Notes: generated by a model not told the origin, from the sequence alone. A stretch of DNA of 64,000 nt from Rachycentron canadum (GCA_038496675.1 CM076658.1:9512848-9576847); one strand, 5' to 3'. Counted from the stretch's first letter, positions 14,301 to 26,638 are shown. Numbers and translations: made by a program.

Positions 14301-17300
14301 CAAATTAAGACAGACATTCTGCTTTAGTAAGATTTTACGCAGTTTCAAAAAAAGGAAAACAAGCTTTTTTTTATAATGTATCATTGCAAACAACTACAAA
14401 CTTTTCTTTAACCATTTTGAGCTTAGACAGATTAATTTATATGTATCTATGTGTATTGACTACACGATTAATGATGAACTGACTAAAAATGAAAGTGTTG
14501 TGATTTTAGGGTAAACCTGGTAAAGATGGAGAGTTTGGGCCAAAGGTAACAATAATGACTTACTGTTATCCATCAACTTTTCTGTCCACCTGATTTTAGT
14601 GTTTTCTTTCATATCCTAAATATTTCAAACTAAAGTATTGCACACATTCACACAGGGAGAAAAAGGCTTTCCAGGAGCTCCTGGTTACACTGGTTCCCAG
14701 GTAAGTAATGCACCTTTCAGTTACTGTACCAATCTTAAAGACTTCAATATGAAACCTAAACTATGTTGGAGGTGTGCTGATCAAACAGGCTTTTTTTTCT
14801 TTTTTTTGTCTTATTCCAGGGTGAAAAAGGAGAGAAAGGGCCACCAAGTTTTGTAAGTGATCTCTCATCTCCCTCTTTTCTCATAATTTCCTCTACTCTT
14901 TCTTTCCCTCTCACCCACCCACTCACTCTCTTGTCCCATGAGCTACAAAGAGAAAATGAAATCTAAAAAGTTACCAGCAGATGTCACCACATACTCATTC
15001 AGTTAGTATGAGAAAATTATGTTAAATTGCCTCACTTGAGTAAGACCTGTAGTTTATACTGAAACCACCAAGGTCATTTGCTTGGCATCAGTATCATCTC
15101 CACATATGAATTTCAGACCAAATATATTTTAGTTTGACATTTTTCTGAGAAAAATGATAAGATAAAGGAAAGTATAATTTATAGAAACTATAATCACTCA
15201 ACAGTAAAGTAAATGAAATGAGTTGTGCTGGATGAATTTGGACTCACTCAGTCAGTATTTCTTGAAGCTGTACGTTTTATCAGAAAAAAGATTTTATTTG
15301 GATAACCACAGTGAGAGAGATACAGGGAGGTCAGGGAGAGAGAGAGGGGGATGACATGCAGCAAAGGACTGCAGGTCAGATTTGAACTCAGGCCTCTGTA
15401 GCCAGGACAAAGCCTTTGTGGTATGTCCTCTACCAGGTGAGCCACCTGGGCACCTGTCACCCAGAATGAAAGAATCTTAAACTATACAAGAGAATTAAAG
15501 AGCAACTCAACACAACCAAACTTTATTTTGGTTGACCTCACAGAGTTTATCTTCTCAGCTCCCTACATCCTCCTGATGATGGCGTGTACACTGCATATGT
15601 CAATATACTGTGACTGTTAAAGGTGTGACAGAGCAAACGTCTGACCACACCCAGTGATTTAAATACTAATACAATAACAGTCAGCTTTAGATGGAGAGGT
15701 GACAGATAAGTAATCAATTGATCTGAATTATAGTTGATCAGCATAATAAAACTTGCACATTATCTTAAAAAATGGACATGCATCATTGATCTTTGTAATT
15801 CTTTCTATTCTTTCATTTTAGGGTACTGGCAACCCTGGTCCTCCTGGTCCTCGTGGATTCCCAGGGGAGCAAGGAGAAAAAGGTAAACGAAAACCATACT
15901 ATGCCACCACATGTGGACACATTCACCTACCTCAAATCTGATTCCTCACTATCCATGCTTCCTTCATTTTTCCTTTTTCTTCCTAATCTACAGGTTTCCC
16001 TGGTCCCCAGGGAGAGGCTGGTACACCAGGTAAAACAGTGCAATAAAATATAGCAGCACAGCTTTAAAGCTCAGACACATGGCAATCTGAATAACCCACC
16101 AATTTTGTCTTTCTCCTTGTACCACAGGTCGGCACATTGAAGGACCTCGAGGGGAGAAGGGTGAGAAGGGAGACATTGGTGAGAAAGGAGACCAGGGTAT
16201 AGAAGGAGAGTCACTGGTTGGACCTCCAGGACAACCAGGGATTGCTGGACCCCCTGGACCACCAGGACCACCAAGTATGTTTCATTGTTAAATACTACAA
16301 TTGTTTGAATTATTGATAACGAAGCAACAACTACAGAAAGTGTGTATTTACAAATGTTTACAAAAAAAATCTAACGTGTTTTCATGTTTGTGTGTATGTC
16401 TGTGTGTGTTTATTGGATGACATGTCTTTTCAGTTGACCCTAATGAATGTAACATTGAGAAAGGTGCTCCTGGCCCACCGGGACCTCCAGGGTTACAAGG
16501 GGAAGTTGGACAGAAAGGTAAGAATGAACATGAATACCTATGATTAACACAAGTAATCAGTTAATTAATCCTTTCAAATTTTAGGTTTCTAAATTTGAGA
16601 TGTAGTGATACGTTTGTAGTGACCAGGAACACTGACTTGTGCATCCAAGGAAGTTTAATGTGACTTTTTTAAATTGAGGTTTCTGTACCACCTGTTAGGT
16701 CACAAAGGAGATACCTGTATTCACTGTGAAGGTCTCAGCGTACCTGGATTGCCTGGTCCCAAGGGGTCTAAGGGAGAGCACGGTGAGTGAAAAAAAAAGG
16801 TTGTGAACTAAATTTGTTATCTGTTGCTGGACATCCACTTCTATTATGTGAGTGAATGCTTATAGCAGCTATTTTACTGTTATCTCATTTTACCACTTTT
16901 TCCTGGTGATGATGAGTATTGAATGAGCTAAGGATGTACAATGTTCATTTCCACCTGGCAGGGCCCCCTGGGTTAGTTGGAAGCAAAGGAGAAAAGGGTC
17001 AGACAGGCCTTCCTGGACCACCTGGAAGACATGTGAGTAGAATAATAATATAATAATAATGTAATATATATATAAGATATTTTATGAAAAGGTCCAAGCT
17101 AAATGTTTTCACAGTTTCACGGAGGAAAATGGTGCAAGTATATTAAATATTAAATATGCCATTGATGTTACTTTCAGTGGGTGATACCATTTTTTTGACC
17201 TGTACAGGGAACTCAAGGCAGTCCTGGGTTGATGGGAGCTCCTGGTGCTGTTGGTGAGCCTGGGGACATTTTCATAGCTCCTGGTTTGAAAGGAGACAAA

Positions 17301-20300
17301 GGTCTTCCTGGTCCTGTTGGTTCACCAGGGCAGCCTGGATTGGATGGACTGCAAGGGAGAGATGGGCTCCCAGGTATACCTGGCCTCAAAGGAGAACCTG
17401 TAAGTTTGTGTGGTGAGGTACAGTAATTTATTGTCCCCCTTTTTAAAAACAAGCTAGATCAGACATCCCCTTTCTCTAATCTTGTTTTAAGGCGAAAGAG
17501 GGCATTAAAGGTGAGCGTGGACCAGATGGGGACCCTGGTCGTATTGGGCCCCCTGGAGAGAGGGGTCCCCCTGGTGTGCCAGGCATCGGCCTACCAGGAG
17601 AGCCAGGAGAGAAAGGCAGTCAGGGGAGACAAGGAATTCCTGGAGCCCCCGGAATACCCGGTAGGGATGAAATACAAATATACTGTGAAACACAGTGGTA
17701 CTGCACACACCAAGTATGCATTTGTTCACCTTCACCTTCCACTCAACAGGTGTAAAAGGTGAGCCAGGTGTAGCAGTGAGCACTCCAGGACCTCAGGGAG
17801 TTCCTGGACCACAAGGAGAAACCGGGAGACCTGGACTTCAAGGTGAGCAACACCTTAGATATTATGTTTTCATATATACTCCTCTGCAAAACAATCTATT
17901 TCCAATTAACTAAAGCTTGTCTATGAAATAACATTAAAATCGAATTATTAATATATATGTTAACATACATGTTGGTGATTAGTCCTGTTAATTTGCAACA
18001 TGTTGTTGGTTTCAGGGGACAGAGGCCTGCCAGGAGACCAAGGGTTGCCAGGTTTCCCTGGACAGAAAGGTCAAGAAGGACCCCCTGGAATCGGTTTGCC
18101 AGGCCCAACAGGTCCAAAAGGTGTGTTACTCCACGTTGATCCCAATTCTCCTCTTCATGCATGCTCTGCTGATATTTAATACATATTTAAAGATTTTTGA
18201 AGAAAAAGGGAACAAGCTAAAGATAACACAGTACAGCACCAGTCTAAAGTCTGGACATGAACATGAAGAAATATTTTGTTCATGTTTGCAGGAATCAGCG
18301 GAATTCCAGGAGCTCCAGGATTACCAGGAGAACCAGGAAGACCAGGACAGCATGGCTCGACTGGACAACCTGGTATCCCTGGACAAAAGGTACGTATTTG
18401 TCTCGATGTGTATATCAATGAATGATTTAATTACAATTGTATTTAAATGTGTGTACTATCATGGAAGGATTTCATTTAACATGAAAAATTTTTAACTTCC
18501 AAATCCCTACAACTTTATTGTCATACAATAACATTAAAATCTTTTGTCAAACATGCAATGCCTATTTGTATACATTGCAGGGTGAACCAGGACGGGGTCT
18601 CCCAGGTCCAAAAGGTTCGCGGGGCCTCCCAGGATTAACTGGCTTCCAGGGAGAGAAGGGTAACATTGGACTACCTGGTGTTCCTGGACAAGAAGGCCAG
18701 ACAGGGCTACCAGGACCTCAGGGAATCAAAGGTACTGCAGGACTGTTATAATGACTCTGGTGTGAAGCCTGTCTTAATTTAGTCTGCCCCATTAAATAAA
18801 ATCTGCTGTACCAAGCACAACAATGTTTTGATCTTTGATCTGACCTTTGATCTTCAAAATTAGGTGATGTGGGACCCCCAGGGCCTCCTGGACTGATTGG
18901 CTCACCAGGTGCACCAGGAAAAGGCTCACCTGGAGCTCCTGGACCACAGGGACCCCCTGGAGAGCCTGGGCCATTTGGTGAGTGCAAACCTAGTTCCAAA
19001 CATGAAGGCCTTTTCATGGGAAACTTTCAAAACAAGTGTTGGTATTGTGCATCCATGGACACATAAACAGAACATCACTGTCCTGTGATTAGTAACAACT
19101 GTGATTTTCCTGCTATTAAATCAACATGTCACACTATGATTTTGACTATGATATTCTGGTCCACTAAACATATATTTGTACATATTTGAATGTGTGCATG
19201 TTGAACAGGTAGAGAAGGTGCAAAGGGAGAAAAGGGCTACCCCGGTCCTCCTGGTCTGGACATGCCAGGGCCACAGGGAGAAAAGGGAATCCCTGGGTTC
19301 CCAGGGCCCCCAGGCTCTAAAGGACTGCCTGGGTCTCCAGGCTTACCAGGCAGGGATGGGCTGATTGGATATCAAGGTGAGACAGACAAACAGCAAACAC
19401 ACTCACAGAAAAAGAAATAAAGCTAAAAAATGTTCAGTTCATTTGGGTTCTTTACTGTATTTGGATGTTCTTTTGTTTCTTGTAGTTTTTCTTGTGTTAT
19501 TACTGCTCCATATTAAATAAAGATCAGTCATTAATAAAGTCAACATAATGTAATATTTATGTATATTTCAACAACATGAATTCAGTATTGCTGTTCATGT
19601 CATTATTGTATTTACTGTCATCTCTTGTGTTGCTTGCATAAACTCAGCACTTCCTGTACATGTTTTGCATTAAAAGCCTACAGAGTAAGGTGGGATGATG
19701 CACTATGTGCTGCTGGTGGGCTTTTTATATGAAACACATGCAGGAAATATTTGTGTGTTTCAGTGGTAGACATTTCAAGTCAAACAAAAGTGCAGCAAAG
19801 TAAATTGTTTTTAATGAGAATGAGAAAAGTACTGCTGATAAAAGGAGAAACTCAGTAAACCAGAGATGGTCAAATGACCCTGTATAAGCCTGTTTTTAAC
19901 AGTTCTGCATATGATTTCTTTTTGCTTTTTCAGTACAACACTAGGTGGCAGTAATGTATGAAATCGAGTTTACTTATCATTCAATTTAAAATAACGAAGG
20001 AGGTGGATTGGCTTCTAGGTGAAAATGTTAGGAAGTTGGGAAGACTGTGTTGGTGTTTTATGGATGACTGACTCCTCACTGTATATATGTGTTTATTTGC
20101 CAGGTCCTAAGGGTGAAATGGGGGTCATAGGGACCCCAGGAGTACCAGGATTTCCTGGACCACCTGGCACACCTGGATCTCCTGGTCTGAGAGGTGAGGA
20201 AGATAAACTGATAAAAATGATTTATAGTCTTTCAGTGTAAGCTACTCTTCTTTTCGGTTTTATCAACAGCAATAACGATTTCTCTTTCCCACAATCTCTC

Positions 20301-23300
20301 TCAGGTGATCCTGGTATTAATGGACCAAGAGGTGATATTGGAGAGCCTGGAAGTAAAGGAGAAAGGGGAGAACCAGGTCTTCAGGGACCTCCAGGGAACA
20401 TGAGCAAATTTGAGATGGAGAAAATGAAGGGGGAAAAGGGAGACATCGGAAACAGAGGTATAAAACAACATTAAGTGCTAGCCCTTGGATCTGTGAGAGT
20501 ATGTCCATCATATAGAGGTTTAGAGCAAACAGGCCTGTGGGTGATTCTATATGTTGAGTTGTAGTTTAAGAAATATCTCAATGGCCTCATGTGATCTTCG
20601 TTTTTAATTCAATTTCCCTATCAGGTGATCCTGGGATCACTGGTCAGAAGGGCTACCGTGGAATGCCTGGAGACCCTGGTATGCCAGGCAAAGATGGAGA
20701 TCCTGGATTACCTGGACAACCAGGTGATATACATGACTACATGGACACCTATGTAAAAACCACAATTAACAATTAACATTAAAAGATATAAAAGGAAGTT
20801 CTTATTTTGATACAACTTCTGCCTTTGCTTTAACACCCAATGACAATAAAGGCTGAGTAAAGATTACTAACTTTTCAATCTCATTGATGTGTTTTAGGTG
20901 AGAAAGGAGACCCTGGTTTTCCTGGCGAGCCTGGAAACATGGGACCACCTGGACAGAAGGGTAGTGTAGGAGAGATGGGAGTACCAGGTAAAAACACCAA
21001 AGATAAGTCACACTGCCAGTGTGATCATGCGCATGGTTGCAAGCACATGTCTTTACAAACATAAAATTCTGTCCTCTAACCACAAGACCAAGACAGCTTT
21101 ATTGACCTTTTTCAAGCAAAAGCAAAGCTAAAGTCGATATTTATGACACACTGTGTTTAATGCACATTTACTAATACCTGCATTTTGCTGCTTGTGTGTG
21201 TATTTGTGCAGGTGTGGTTGGCCCAAAAGGTACTAAAGGAGATATTGGTACACCCGGACATCCAGGATTCAGAGGCACAGATGGACAGAAAGGAGACAAG
21301 GGAGCAGCTGGTGAGCCAGGTATTGGGATCCCAGGTCATCCAGGAGAAAAGGTAATCTCCCAGTTATAAACACTTGATTGCTCAGCTTTTGAATACTGAA
21401 AGTTGGCAGCTGGAGATTTCCAATAAGCTTTCAAGTTTGCTAATATGCATAATTACACATATAGGCTCTTACTTCTAGATCCTTAAAGCTCTCGTTTCAT
21501 TTTAGTTCAGTAAAGTGTGAATGTGAGATGATCAACAGACTCTCTCCTCTGCTATTACAAGCATCTACCATAAAAATCTAATTAAACTAATTCTACAAAC
21601 AGACTTAATGTGACAGGATTGGGCCCAGCAGACATGGACTGGGAAACTGTGATATTTATACTATCTCTGATATGTATCTTGGATATATAACTGTGATATA
21701 TACACCATCTCTCATCACTGTGATTTATATATATCTTCTTTTCTGATTTGTTTTTCTCAGTGACCATCAGTACCTATGTGTTTGTACTTAGCATTACTTT
21801 TTATTCCTTTACTCTTACAGGGTCAGACAGGCCAGCCAGGATTCCCAGGATCCCCTGGAGAAAAGGGCCAGAAGGGTCAAGAGGGTATGCCTGGCAAACC
21901 AGGAATGCAAGGACCTAAAGGAGATAAAGGAAGCGTCGGGTATACAGGTCAGATTTCAGGCTGTGCTGTCACATTCATCCTGTTTGTTATTCCATGTTAA
22001 TTCTTATGAAGTTTGTGTGTGTTGTACAGGCCAGCCAGGTAGACCAGGGGAGAAAGGTACACCTGGGCTTCCAGGGTCTCCAGGAGAGCCTGGTCGTGAA
22101 GGCAGGCCTGGTAAGTAACAGGATATTCTATTCAGCTTATCAGATCATTGCCCACATATTGGTTAAGGATTTCATGAATATGTTCAAGGTTTGATTCACT
22201 GTTAACTTCACAAAGACAGACTTGACCTTGAGACATTTTTGTCACAATAATTCAGTCTGAGATGTTAATGGAAACCAAACTTATCAATAAACTACGAAGA
22301 AATCACAGAAACTAATTTCTATAAATAAATTAGTTGAAACTTACAAGATTAGCGGCCACTTTTTTTTACACTTGACCAAAGCAATTGCCTGTTAGTTTTG
22401 CTAGAAAACAACAAGTAAGGTGAAGGTTGTGTCTGTAGCAGTGTAATTCACACTAACAGTGTATAAACTTATTGTCGTCCAGGTGAAGGTGGCTTGCAGG
22501 GACCTCCAGGTCTTCCTGGAGAGAAGGGAGAGCCTGGAGTGGATGGCATCCCTGGATCCTCAGGGGAGAGAGGAGCCCCAGGTTAGTGTCACACAAACCC
22601 TCTTGACTGCAAAAAACACACATACACACAATTTAAGACTTTTAATCATAATCTGAGGGGTGTTTTGGAACATAAATTCTTGGTGGAGTAGTCAAACACT
22701 ACCCATCAACTACTATCATGGGTTCAGTTAGCTCCTAGCCCTTACATCTGCAGCCCCCTGACAACCACCCAAAATGTTAGATATTAACATTAAATATTTT
22801 TTAACTGTCCTTTTCAACAGGTTTACCTGGACATGGTTTCCAAGGGCCACCTGGAGTGCTGGGTAGCAAAGGTAAGAGCCCTTCCATAGCGCTGATTTAT
22901 GCTACTGCACAATCACTGAAGCTAAAGAGAGTTTCATTATGTGGCCTTCTTTCCTTCTCCAGGTGACAAAGGTAGCCCTGGCTTACCTGGGACTCCAGGT
23001 CATCCGGGTGTCCCTGGTATCAAAGGTGACAAAGGACTTCCAGGCCCAGAGGGGCCACAGGGTGAACAAGGAGAGAGAGGGGCCCAAGGTATCTCTGTAG
23101 AAGGCCCTAAGGGAGAGAGGGGAGAAACAGGACAACCTGGAGAAGCAGGTATTGTGAAATACATGACATGCTATCAATTTCTAATGTACATGTTTCCCAA
23201 TTAATAAAACTGTTTAACAAATTAGACAAAAGTAAATAAATAAAAATACTGTATGCATTGTACATTGCATTCAGAAATATCCACACCTTTTACTTGTCTT

Positions 23301-25123
23301 TGTCAAACAGGATCCACAGGAGCTCCAGGACCTGCTGGTGTGCCAGGCAGACATGGTGACAAGGGAGAAAAAGGAGATCAGGGTCTACCTGGTTTCCAGG
23401 GAGAGACAGGACAAAAGGGTGACCCTGGATTTCCTGGGCTCCCCGTATGTCAAAAGCCTTTTTTGCATGACTTTAGCTTTTAGATGCATTCTGATAATAA
23501 GCTAATAAGATAAGATAAAATAAACTAATAATTAACAGTAACAGTAAGAGCTGTTTTACTGATGCAAAAATGACCATTATGTTGTTATGGTTTTGTGTAT
23601 GTCTGCCACAGGGACAAGCTGGCCTTCCAGGTATCGATGGACAGAAGGGAGAGAGGGGAATACAAGGTGTTCCTGGCTTCCCAGGTCAGGACATACAATG
23701 TGATATCTGTGTGTGCGTGTATGTGTATTTATGTGGAAGAAATATGTTTATTATGCAGTTATGATATAAAACCTGTGTAATTGTTTTTTTATTAGATAAT
23801 TAACTGATAAAACACACTATTTTTTAATACCACCTTTAGGTATGATGGGTCAGGTTGGGGACATTGGATATAAAGGAGAGATTGGAGACAGAGGATTCCC
23901 AGGAGAAAAAGGTAACACAAAAGTTTCAGTATGTTAATATTTAAATCAACAATTTCCCCACTTTGGAATGATTATTTATATTATGTATAATTATGTTGGT
24001 GCTTTCTCGTGTCTCTGTCCATTTAGTTGATAGCTATTAAACCTAAAAAAAACCCAACATCAGTCAATCAAAAAGTATCTTCCCATGATTCTATATATTT
24101 CAGGCAATGATGGCCCTCCTGGTCCCCCTGGTCCCCACACCTTCATTAAAGGAGACATTGGTGTCCCAGGAACTGAAGGTCCTCCAGGACCGCAGGGACC
24201 AAGAGGGTTCACTGGACAGAAAGGACAGCAAGGTAACATTTTGATTCAAAATGTGGCTCTTCTTTTAATCCCCTGTGGTCCAACAGTTTTCTTATGCTCA
24301 CCTATGCTACACAGCCATTTTTCTAATTGCTTCATAATTTTTGTTATTGTCTTTCAGGTGTGACAGGTATTACAGGTCCAAAAGGTGAAGATGGCCTCCC
24401 TGGATATCACGGTCAGCCTGGAGCCAAAGGAGAACCTGGCCTGCCAGGGCCACAGGGTGAGAGGCTCACAAGAATGGAGGTGTTGCTTTGTTGTGCTGCT
24501 ACTTTCATTAAATAATAATTACTCTATGTCTTTAGGACCCAGGGGACACCCAGGCCCCCCAGGACCTGATGGTGTTCCAGGTCAAGTGGGTGCACCTGGC
24601 CCCTCCTCCATGGATCATGGGTTCCTGGTAACTCGTCACAGTCAATCAGTGGAGATTCCTCTTTGTCCTGAAGGAACCTCACTCATATATGATGGCTACT
24701 CCTTGCTCTATGTACAAGGCAACGAACGGTCTCATGGACAAGATTTAGGTAAGAAACATAATCTGAGAAACAAAGAAATAATAAAAAAAAGAAATGAGAT
24801 GGAGTGTACAAAGTGGGCGGGGTGTTGTAGGGTGATTTACACTTCTTGTTGTGCCTTGTTTTAGGTACGGCAGGCAGCTGTTTAAGAAAGTTCAGCCCCA
24901 TGCCCTTCCTGTTCTGTAACATCAACAACGTGTGCAACTTTGCCTCTCGTAATGACTATTCCTATTGGCTCACCTCCCCTGAGCCCATGCCCATGAGCAT
25001 GGCACCTATCACTGGTGAAAGCATCAAACCCTTCATCAGCAGGTATGTCTACATTTATGTCCTATATTACTGTTCTATATCAGTTGTGTTGTGGTACTCA
25101 CATGCTGCATCCATCTCATCTCT

Positions 25124-25174
<51 letters not shown>

Positions 25175-26638
25175 TGCAGGTGTGCTGTGTGTGAAGCCCC
25201 AGCCATGGTGATAGCAGTTCACAGTCAGACCATTATGATCCCCCCATGCCCTCAGGGCTGGGACTCTCTGTGGATTGGCTATTCCTTTGTCATGGTAAGA
25301 CGAACAAGAATTATATCTCAGTGCATGTAAACTCTCTTAAAACCATGTATCAACCAAGCCCATGCTGTGATGACTCCCCACTAAAATCAGCGGAAGGGAG
25401 GAAGATATGTCAGAGAAACTTTTCTTTCTAGCAAATGATTCTATAGTTAGATTTTGTGGGAAAGGTTCTGCTGTTTGAGGGAACCTTCAAAGAATGAGCC
25501 TTAAAATAATGATTCAGGAACATTTGGCTGTAGTTTAACCCAAAATACTGGAACATTGTTAATAGGGAGAAGTTCTGGATGGTGAAGAAGCTGTGGTAGT
25601 AACTGGTGTTGGCTTTAGAGTATTGGCACAATAACTGAGAGTAATGTCAGATTATAATGGCAGCGTTTTACATGCGCATAAGTGTGACTGGACAGTAAAA
25701 TGGTGAATCAGCCAATGATTATGAGGCTTGAATGAAACATGTGATGCCAATTAGAGACATCCACAATGTCAATTCTCTGACTAAACTAACAAATAATTGG
25801 TGCTGACTTAGTTCTTGTTTACAAACAGGATAAACCCAAACTATTTTAGTGATAGTTCAATACATAGTGTCTTCTACATCAGACTCAGAAATGCTTTATA
25901 GATCCCTTGTGAGAAATTGTTATGTTACAATGCTCCATTTCACATATACAAATATAATAAAAATAAAAATAATAATATAACCCCCCATCTTCAAAATATA
26001 AAATGATACCCAGCCAGTATATACATGGTTAAAAAATTACATGACATTTACAGTGAAAAACGACGTTACGTTGTGTTTGTTTGTGTAGCACACCAGTGCT
26101 GGTGCTGAGGGTTCAGGCCAGGCTCTGGCCTCTCCTGGTTCCTGTCTGGAGGAATTCCGCAGTGCTCCATTCATCGAGTGTCACGGTCGTGGAACCTGCA
26201 ACTACTACGCCAACTCCTACAGCTTCTGGCTTGCCACCATTGAAGACAATGAGATGTTTACGTAAGACAGAGACACTCACACTCACATTTTATCTCATTA
26301 TTTCCCCTGATTCTCAATAGAAAGTTGTTTTTGCTGACCTCCAGTGGCCACAACTGTGACATTGCCATTGGGTGCTGTTATAGGTGCAACAAAGCACACT
26401 TTGGGTGAAAAAAGCCTTCAATATTTCAATTAGAGAGGGTACCTTTTCAGTCTGATATATATATATATATATTTTAATCAAATTTCCTCCACATTTACAT
26501 TGGGAGGATGACAATACAGGATGGACCTCATGTTTTTGTCTCTACCTCTTTTCTAGGAAACCTGTCCCAACAACGCTAAAAGCAGGCAATCTCAGAACAC
26601 ACATAAGCCGCTGTCAGGTTTGCATGAAGAGGACATAA
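8765..26638 (+). CDS. col4a1: Collagen type IV alpha-1-like chain, 51 coding exons (signal-peptide exon not found)
   Basis: Encodes a secreted basement-membrane collagen chain that trimerises (classically two alpha-1 with one alpha-2) into the type IV network. Joining 51 GT-AG exons gives 4854 nt, 1617 residues plus TAA at 26636-26638, without a frame break. Order: four-cysteine 7S segment, a long Gly-X-Y helix with many interruptions, then an NC1 domain from about residue 1389 with all 12 cysteines. The NC1 ends in CQVCMKRT, as in alpha-1/alpha-5 chains. With a signal exon there would be 52 exons and about 1645 residues; I recall 52 exons and 1669 residues for human COL4A1. Alpha-1 rather than alpha-5 or alpha-3 is favoured by the motifs LDMPGPQGEKG, FIAPGLKGDKG, KMKGEKGD and SMAPITGE, and by the neighbouring myo16. 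Exons from 15994 onward mostly begin inside a glycine codon (phase 1). Exon 1 should join in phase 0 upstream of 8765. A teleost duplicate of col4a1 remains possible. Confidence 0.88.
8819..11246 (+). other. Large intron after the 7S exon
   Basis: About 2.4 kb between the 7S exon (donor GTAAGA at 8819) and the next exon (acceptor TCACAG ending at 11246). This is the longest intron between two identified col4a1 exons. No coding sequence, RNA gene or clear mobile element was seen in it. Enhancer content cannot be judged by eye. Confidence 0.7.
11347..11393. repeat. (CA)n microsatellite next to a col4a1 donor
   Basis: About 23 CA units starting ten bases after the exon end at 11336, whose donor is GTCAGT. 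The next intron bases (TATAAAC) lead straight into the repeat. Confidence 0.95.
12743..12762. repeat. Short (GT)n in a col4a1 intron
   Basis: Ten GT units about 20 bp after the donor GTACGT at 12722. This is the third col4a1 intron that carries a CA/GT repeat close to a splice site. Confidence 0.85.
15280..15455 (-). mobile_element. tRNA-derived SINE, reverse orientation, in a col4a1 intron
   Basis: Read on the minus strand, the element starts GTGCCCAGGTGGCTCACC and carries a tRNA-like A box (TGGCTCACCTGGTAG, complement of 15430-15444) and a B box (GAGTTCAAATC, complement of 15379-15389). These are followed by TTTGCTGCATGTCATCCCCC, a CTCTCT-rich stretch and an A/T-rich tail near 15285-15300. 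This matches a SINE family I remember as common in percomorph fish. It sits in the 969-bp intron 14853-15821, opposite to the gene, and probably accounts for that intron being longer than its neighbours. The copy is diverged and its ends are approximate. Confidence 0.65.
15822..21351 (+). other. col4a1: col4a1 exons for the central triple helix
   Basis: Exons: 15822-15882, 15994-16029, 16128-16274, 16434-16517, 16699-16782, 16962-17032, 17208-17399, 17492-17660, 17750-17842, 18016-18120, 18292-18389, 18581-18731, 18864-18977, 19209-19376, 20104-20193, 20305-20457, 20625-20723, 20898-20987, 21212-21351. Most are phase 1, splitting a GGN glycine codon; phase 0 returns after 17032, 17399, 18389 and 21351, and all phases agree across junctions. 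The cysteine-bearing interruptions DPNECNIEKG (Cys about 386) and GDTCIHCEG (Cys about 415 and 418) match the positions of the VECQPG and ESCLICD segments of human COL4A1. An RGD tripeptide in GPRGDIGEPG (about residues 862-864) is a possible integrin contact. The exon at 17492 starts with AKEGIKG, so the junction makes a short helix interruption. Confidence 0.85.
19377..20103 (+). other. col4a1 intron with a CTCF-like motif
   Basis: A 727-bp intron between exons ending at 19376 and starting at 20104. It holds CACTAGGTGGCAG at 19939-19951, which matches the CTCF core consensus except for its first base. No coding sequence or repeat is evident otherwise. Confidence 0.45.
21821..24456 (+). other. 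col4a1: col4a1 exons for the C-terminal triple helix
   Basis: Exons: 21821-21947, 22030-22110, 22483-22581, 22821-22871, 22963-23148, 23311-23444, 23612-23684, 23840-23911, 24104-24232, 24358-24456. They continue the Gly-X-Y repeat with few and short interruptions, for example ISVEGPKG, LPGHGFQG and PHTFIKGDIG; the last corresponds to the YDIIKGEPG break in human COL4A1. Lysine-rich GEKG and GDKG triplets are frequent and are typical hydroxylysine or glycosylation sites. Phase returns to 0 after 23444 and is otherwise 1. Confidence 0.85.
25127..25173. repeat. (GT)n microsatellite abutting an NC1 exon acceptor
   Basis: About 23 GT units run up to the acceptor TCTGCAG of the exon that starts at 25180. 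The CATCTCATCTCTCTC pyrimidine tract lies upstream of the repeat, about 50 bases from the AG. Confidence 0.95.
25295..26088 (+). other. col4a1 intron inside NC1, with a repeat fragment
   Basis: A 794-bp intron, long for this gene's NC1 region. Near 25885-25925, AAATGCTTTATAGATCCCTTG followed by GAGAAATTGTTA resembles a short motif (TTTATTGATCCC...GGAAATT) found at the end of some fish repeats. The match is diverged. An A/T-rich tract follows at 25950-26020. Confidence 0.35.

Larger units (their letters stand above)
8765..14852 (+). other. col4a1: col4a1 exons for the 7S region and N-terminal triple helix
   Basis: Exons read from splice sites: 8765-8818, 11247-11336, 11563-11607, 11738-11782, 12038-12100, 12203-12256, 12494-12520, 12647-12721, 12853-12915, 13091-13126, 13247-13285, 13793-13888, 14038-14073, 14185-14244, 14510-14545, 14656-14700, 14820-14852. 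All start with a complete glycine codon (phase 0). The first encodes GCGASCGKCDCSGVKG, the 7S cysteine cluster that cross-links four molecules at their N-termini. A further cysteine in IPGCNGTKG (about residue 95, counted from exon 8765) is the expected N-glycosylation and 7S motif. Interruptions of Gly-X-Y include VIGIIPLKG, KLAFVSAKG, the PPSTVDGGHITVHMPG stretch and LCLTYLKG; the last has a cysteine (about residue 244) that I do not recall in human COL4A1. Confidence 0.85.
24536..26638 (+). other. col4a1: col4a1 NC1 (C4) domain exons
   Basis: Exons 24536-24748, 24865-25042, 25180-25294, 26089-26261 and 26557-26638 encode the last Gly-X-Y triplets and the roughly 229-residue NC1 domain, which selects partner chains and joins two trimers head to head. 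Two C4 repeats are visible: the first from MDHGFLVTRHSQ to RCAVCEAP, the second from VHSQTIMIPPC to RCQVCMKRT. Each carries six cysteines. EPMPMSMAPITG and TLKAGNLR contain the methionine and lysine known in the family to form the sulfilimine cross-link (Met93/Lys211 in mammalian numbering). ASPGSCLEEFRSAPFIECHG is essentially identical to vertebrate alpha-1 and alpha-5 chains. Exon phases run 1, 2, 0, 2. Confidence 0.92.
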
